A stretch of 9,240 nucleotides of DNA from a bacterium (lineage in GTDB: Bacteria; JAMCPX01): NCBI GenBank assembly GCA_027364825.1, contig DAHXOM010000361.1, positions 1 through 9,240 of the forward strand. The letters are read 5' to 3'. The notes beneath the pieces were generated by a model, which was not told where the DNA came from, did no database searches, and saw nothing but the letters and a program-made list of their open reading frames with translations. The number at the start of each line of letters is the position of its first letter. Position 1 is the first letter of the stretch. The position numbers were made by a program, and so were the translations under genes. Shown piece after piece: positions 6,414 to 9,240 of this stretch.

Positions 6414-6418
6414 ACCGG
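6402..6418. promoter_or_regulatory. 17-bp perfect palindrome, candidate repressor operator of the MFS gene
   Basis: CCGGTATT (6402-6409), one central T, then AATACCGG (6411-6418) form a perfect 8+1+8 inverted repeat ending 15 bases before the exporter ATG. A one-base centre makes a stable RNA hairpin awkward, so a dimeric DNA-binding protein site is more likely. It covers the predicted -10, fitting TetR- or MarR-type control, which is common for DHA2 exporters. The regulator is not encoded in this window. Confidence 0.55.
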
Positions 6419-6433
6419 TGTCTCTATAAAAAT

Positions 6434-8017
6434 ATGGTTAAGCAAAATAACGATCAAGATTATAAATGGTGGGTCCTCGCAATCGTCATGATTGGCAGTT
6501 TCATGAGCGTGCTGGACAGCTCGGGCATGAATATCGCCCTGCCGCACTTTATGGTTGCGTTCGGCATAAACATGGAGCAGGTCGAATGGATATCCACGGT
6601 GTACATGCTCGCGTTCGCGATATTCATCCTGTTTGCAACATGGATGAAAAACCTCATCGGCCTGAAACGGACGTTTTTGTTCGGCCTGTCCTTTTTCACC
6701 ATTGGCTCTTTCCTGTGCAGCTTTGCATGGAGCCTTGATTCCCTTATCTTCTTCAGAGTTGTCCAGGCAATCGGCGCAGGGGCAATTACCCCGATCAGCG
6801 TGACCATGCTCTCGGAAGTGTTTCCGAAAGAAGAGCGTGGGTTTGCCCTGGGCATGTGGGGAGCGGGCACCACCGTGGCTCCCGCAATCGGTCCCATGAT
6901 GTTCGGTTATATCATCGACCACGTGGGCTGGCGCGCGTTGTTCTACATCAACATCCCCATAGGCGTCCTGACACTGTTCTGGGCCATCACGTTGTTGCGG
7001 CCGTCAAAGGGCAATTTGAAACTCTACAAGAATTTCGATTACATAGGCTTTATAACGTTTTCCGTGTTTATCAGTACATTCCTTGTTGCACTTCAAAAGG
7101 GGCAGGAGAAGGGATGGATGTCCGGGTATATAACCTCGTTGTTCGCGGCATCCTATTTCTCGTTTTTGCTCTTTGTGATGACGGAGTTTATGGTCTCGCA
7201 TCCCATCATGGACCTCTCCATTTTCAGGAATTATAATTTTACTCTGTCCAATATCATGCAGCTCACCAGGTCGGTGGCTTTGATAGGAAGCGTTTTCCTC
7301 ATGAGCATGTTTTTCCAAAACCTCATGAACTATTCCGCGACAACGACCGGTATGATGCTGATACCCCAGGCGCTTGCCCTGACTGTCAGTATGCCGGTAG
7401 CCGGCAAGATTTCCGACTGGCTGGGTTCGAAAAGACCGTTGATCTTAGGTACCCTGTTAACGGCTTTCTCCCTGTTTTATTTCTCTTCCCTGTCGATCTT
7501 TTCGAGTTCCGGCTTCATTATAGCGGGCATGATCATGAGGGGGTGCGGCATCAGTTTTATCATGGCACCCCTGACGAATTCTGCGATAAATGCACTGGAG
7601 CCGGAACAGGTGAACCTGGGTTCCGGTATCCTGAACCTCCTCCTGAGGATCGGGAGTTCGTTCAGCATAGCGGTCATGGGTGTTATCGTCGAAGACAGGA
7701 CGGCCTTCCATATGACGACCTACACGGGCAGCATAGCCTACAATTCTCCGCTCTGGTATGAGGCTTTAGAAAGGTTCAAAGCGTATGCCCTGAGCACCGG
7801 GGCAAGTTTTTATAACGCCAACATCGCAGGCAAGGGCGTGTTCATCGGATACTATCTGAAACGGTGGGCGAGTGCAAATGCCTATGATGATGCCTTCTTG
7901 ATCTCGGCTCTGTTTGTGCTTGCGAGCCTGATCCCCGCACTCATGATAAAGAACATAATCTACAAGAAAGTTAAACCGTCGAAAGAAGCCGCCGTGGTCG
8001 AATCCGAACAACAATGA
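6434..8017 (+). CDS. MFS multidrug-type exporter, DHA2 (EmrB/QacA) family, 14 membrane helices expected
   Basis: The 527-residue inner-membrane proton antiporter has the family length. The first helix carries the DHA2 motif D1 as LDSSGMNIALPHF (27-39). Motif B is FRVVQAIGAGAITP (107-120), with Arg108. Motif C is GAGTTVAPAIGP (143-154). GWRALFYINIPIGVL (165-179) is the usual link to the two extra central helices. The second-half motif A is normal (GKISDWLGSKR, 324-334). The first-half copy is degenerate, TWMKNLIGLKR (69-79), with Asn73 in place of the conserved Asp. A long loop at about 420-485 precedes the last helix, and a polar, acidic tail ends the protein. ATG 6434 lacks a Shine-Dalgarno, but any later start would cut the first helix. 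No EmrA/HlyD adaptor or outer-membrane channel gene is adjacent. Substrates are unknown; family members export drugs, dyes, bile salts or metabolites. Confidence 0.9.
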   Translation: MVKQNNDQDYKWWVLAIVMIGSFMSVLDSSGMNIALPHFMVAFGINMEQVEWISTVYMLAFAIFILFATWMKNLIGLKRTFLFGLSFFTIGSFLCSFAWSLDSLIFFRVVQAIGAGAITPISVTMLSEVFPKEERGFALGMWGAGTTVAPAIGPMMFGYIIDHVGWRALFYINIPIGVLTLFWAITLLRPSKGNLKLYKNFDYIGFITFSVFISTFLVALQKGQEKGWMSGYITSLFAASYFSFLLFVMTEFMVSHPIMDLSIFRNYNFTLSNIMQLTRSVALIGSVFLMSMFFQNLMNYSATTTGMMLIPQALALTVSMPVAGKISDWLGSKRPLILGTLLTAFSLFYFSSLSIFSSSGFIIAGMIMRGCGISFIMAPLTNSAINALEPEQVNLGSGILNLLLRIGSSFSIAVMGVIVEDRTAFHMTTYTGSIAYNSPLWYEALERFKAYALSTGASFYNANIAGKGVFIGYYLKRWASANAYDDAFLISALFVLASLIPALMIKNIIYKKVKPSKEAAVVESEQQ

Positions 8018-8021
8018 TCCT

Positions 8022-8042
8022 CAAAAGTTCCGGGATCTTTTG
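8022..8042. terminator. Weak bidirectional terminator-like hairpin between convergent genes
   Basis: CAAAAG (8022-8027) and CTTTTG (8037-8042) form a 6-base stem with a 9-base loop, just after the exporter stop (8015-8017) and before the end of the minus-strand lipoprotein gene. An alternative stem, GATCC/GGATC (8016-8020/8033-8037), is followed by TTTT. Both are weak, but the position between convergent genes fits a terminator. Confidence 0.35.
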
Positions 8043-8084
8043 CTCTTTCGGGTGTTCTCTTTTGGGGGATTAATGTGCGCGCCT

Positions 8085-9191
8085 TTACCAGTTTCCGCCG
8101 CCCATGAATTGCGGACCATTGTAGGGTAAGTATTGAGGGCCCTGCGCCGCATCGACAAGCTCGGTCACATTATTACTGCCGGCATTTATCACCCAGACAT
8201 TTCCGGACGGGTCTACGGTAATGCCTATCGGTGCAAGCCCGGTGTTATAGCTTCTCATGATACTGCCGCCGGCATTCAATGCATTGACCTTGCCGTTTGT
8301 ACTATCGACTACCCAGACCGTTCCAGAAAAGTCTACTGCCATATCGCAAGGGCAGGTCCCTACAGTATATGTGCCTGCAGTAATACCGTCAGCGCCTATC
8401 TTCGTTACCCCATCACCCTCCACCCACACATTGCCGGACGGATCTATCGATAGATGATTGGGGCCGGAAGTAACATTGTATGTCCCTGCAGTAACGCCGC
8501 TTGCGCTGATCTCCGTTACCGTATTATCGCCATAATCAGCCACCCAGACATTGCCTTTTTGATCTACAGCTATCGCAGTAGGCGTTATGCCGACACTGTA
8601 AGTGCCGATGGTTGTACCGGCCGGGCTTAACTCGCTGACGGTATAATCCGACTCATTGGATACCCAGATATTACCCTTTGCATCTATAATTATATCCACA
8701 GAGGTAACTCCAACATAATACGTGCCAAGGAGAATCCCACTCGAGTTTAATTCGGTTACACTGTCAGTCGCATCAACAACCCATACATTCCCTGCTGCAT
8801 CTATCGCTATGCCGACAGGTGCAAATCCTGCCGAATACGCGCCTGTCTTTGTCCCCGATGGACTGAGCTTATCGACAGTACCGGGTGCAGTACCGTAAAT
8901 CGATACCCAGACATTGCCCTGTGCATCTATGGCTATGTTGTCCGGCGTTTGATCAACAGGATACGTACCTATTACACCCTGTGAATCATGTAACTTTGTG
9001 ATGGAGTTGCTTTTGAAGTTTACTATCCAAACATTACCGGAAGCATCCGCAGCAATCTTCAGGGGGAAATTACCCACGGAGAAGGACCTGACGTTTTGTG
9101 ACTGACTGGATGTGTGGCTGGACGGACAACCGGTACAAATAAATATGGTCGTCGTGATTAAAGTTGATAATCCGAGAATATGTTTATTCAT
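8085..9191 (-). CDS. Predicted lipoprotein with an eight-repeat NHL/Vgb-like beta-propeller
   Basis: The protein has 368 residues from ATG 9191. That start is chosen because GGGAGG lies 5 bases upstream; a second ATG at 9194 is nearly as good, and the TTG at 9218 is unlikely. Residues 1-21 are a signal peptide (MNKHILGLST, then a hydrophobic core) ending in CTGC, which makes Cys22 a probable lipidation site although the -3 residue is Cys rather than the usual Leu. A Ser/Gln linker follows. Eight repeats, starting near residues 37, 77, 119, 158, 198, 238, 275 and 315, each carry a D-x-x-GNVWV core and a T-x-L/I-x-x-x-G turn. Such repeats build propellers like NHL proteins and virginiamycin B lyase. 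The lyase's catalytic His/Glu set is not apparent; only one His falls in the repeats. It is probably a binding or scaffold protein in the periplasm or at the surface. The gene stands alone. Confidence 0.85.
   Translation of the reverse strand: MNKHILGLSTLITTTIFICTGCPSSHTSSQSQNVRSFSVGNFPLKIAADASGNVWIVNFKSNSITKLHDSQGVIGTYPVDQTPDNIAIDAQGNVWVSIYGTAPGTVDKLSPSGTKTGAYSAGFAPVGIAIDAAGNVWVVDATDSVTELNSSGILLGTYYVGVTSVDIIIDAKGNIWVSNESDYTVSELSPAGTTIGTYSVGITPTAIAVDQKGNVWVADYGDNTVTEISASGVTAGTYNVTSGPNHLSIDPSGNVWVEGDGVTKIGADGITAGTYTVGTCPCDMAVDFSGTVWVVDSTNGKVNALNAGGSIMRSYNTGLAPIGITVDPSGNVWVINAGSNNVTELVDAAQGPQYLPYNGPQFMGGGNW
8151..9083 (-). repeat. Eight tandem propeller repeats coding about 40 residues each
   Basis: Repeat spacing is 40, 42, 39, 40, 40, 37 and 40 residues. 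The shared pattern is aromatic-x-V-G-x-x-P-x-x-I-A-x-D-x-x-GNVWV, then a variable loop and T-x-L-x-x-x-G-x-x-x-G-T. Repeat 6 is shortest, having lost part of the loop, and repeat 7 has GTVWV and a C-P-C pair. The repeats are diverged at the DNA level, so the expansion looks old. Confidence 0.85.
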
Positions 9192-9240
9192 CATGTCCTC
9201 CCTTAATTTATTCAACAATTGCCGTAAGGTTAGTCGGTGT

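Noticed and set aside
6356..6922. 188-codon minus-strand frame over the exporter start
   Set aside because: It is antisense to the well-supported DHA2 exporter and its low-complexity His/Arg/Glu-rich translation is typical of a shadow frame.
8085..9191. Call as virginiamycin B lyase
   Set aside because: The repeats resemble Vgb, but the catalytic His/Glu residues are not apparent and the protein is a predicted lipoprotein with eight repeats.
9192..9218. Upstream TTG or ATG starts for the propeller lipoprotein
   Set aside because: The GGGAGG Shine-Dalgarno lies between TTG 9218 and the ATG pair. The ATG at 9194 is only 2 bases from it, so ATG 9191 is the best fit, though 9194 cannot be excluded.

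Overview
The window is about 9.2 kb of bacterial chromosome with roughly balanced base composition. It looks like a Gram-negative, possibly anaerobic, lineage of the Desulfobacterota/Deltaproteobacteria or Nitrospirota kind. That placement is an inference from gene content: an alkyl-DHAP-synthase-like oxidase, an RlmL-type THUMP methyltransferase, a lipoprotein with a GPQY-type tail, and a C-run/G-run palindromic repeat of a type common between genes in such genomes. No single marker fixes the taxon. There is no rRNA, tRNA, CRISPR array, transposase, phage gene or recognisable defence system.

Layout. Positions 1-352 hold the 3' end of an unrecognised gene (+). Positions 442-2162 encode a two-gene ABC-2 exporter: a DrrA-type ATPase and a permease whose start overlaps the ATPase stop by 4 bases. 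A zinc-free NAD(P)H:quinone oxidoreductase of the MDR superfamily follows at 2261-3238, with a strong Shine-Dalgarno. A convergent junction at 3239-3349 carries the palindromic repeat, which also supplies the stop codon of the next gene. On the minus strand, an FAD-linked oxidase resembling alkyldihydroxyacetonephosphate synthase (6224-4527) is followed 7 bases later by a THUMP-domain RNA methyltransferase (4519-3350), so the two probably share a transcript. A divergent control region (6225-6433) separates the oxidase from a DHA2-family MFS drug-type exporter (6434-8017, +). The last gene (9191-8085, -) is a predicted lipoprotein built from eight repeats of about 40 residues that should fold as a beta-propeller.

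How the genes relate. The window joins several small functional units rather than one pathway: two export systems (ABC-2 and DHA2), two redox enzymes (quinone reductase and FAD oxidase), one RNA-modification enzyme and one surface or periplasmic propeller. The best regulatory signal is in the divergent region. There, two unrelated perfect inverted repeats sit on the predicted -10/start regions of the oxidase and exporter promoters, which suggests separate repressor-type control.

I found no convincing undescribed multi-gene system. The points most worth a second look are the NPEYG variant of the methyltransferase catalytic motif, the GWW variant in the FAD-binding loop of an otherwise AGPS-like oxidase, the two operator-like palindromes, and the repeat that ends a gene.
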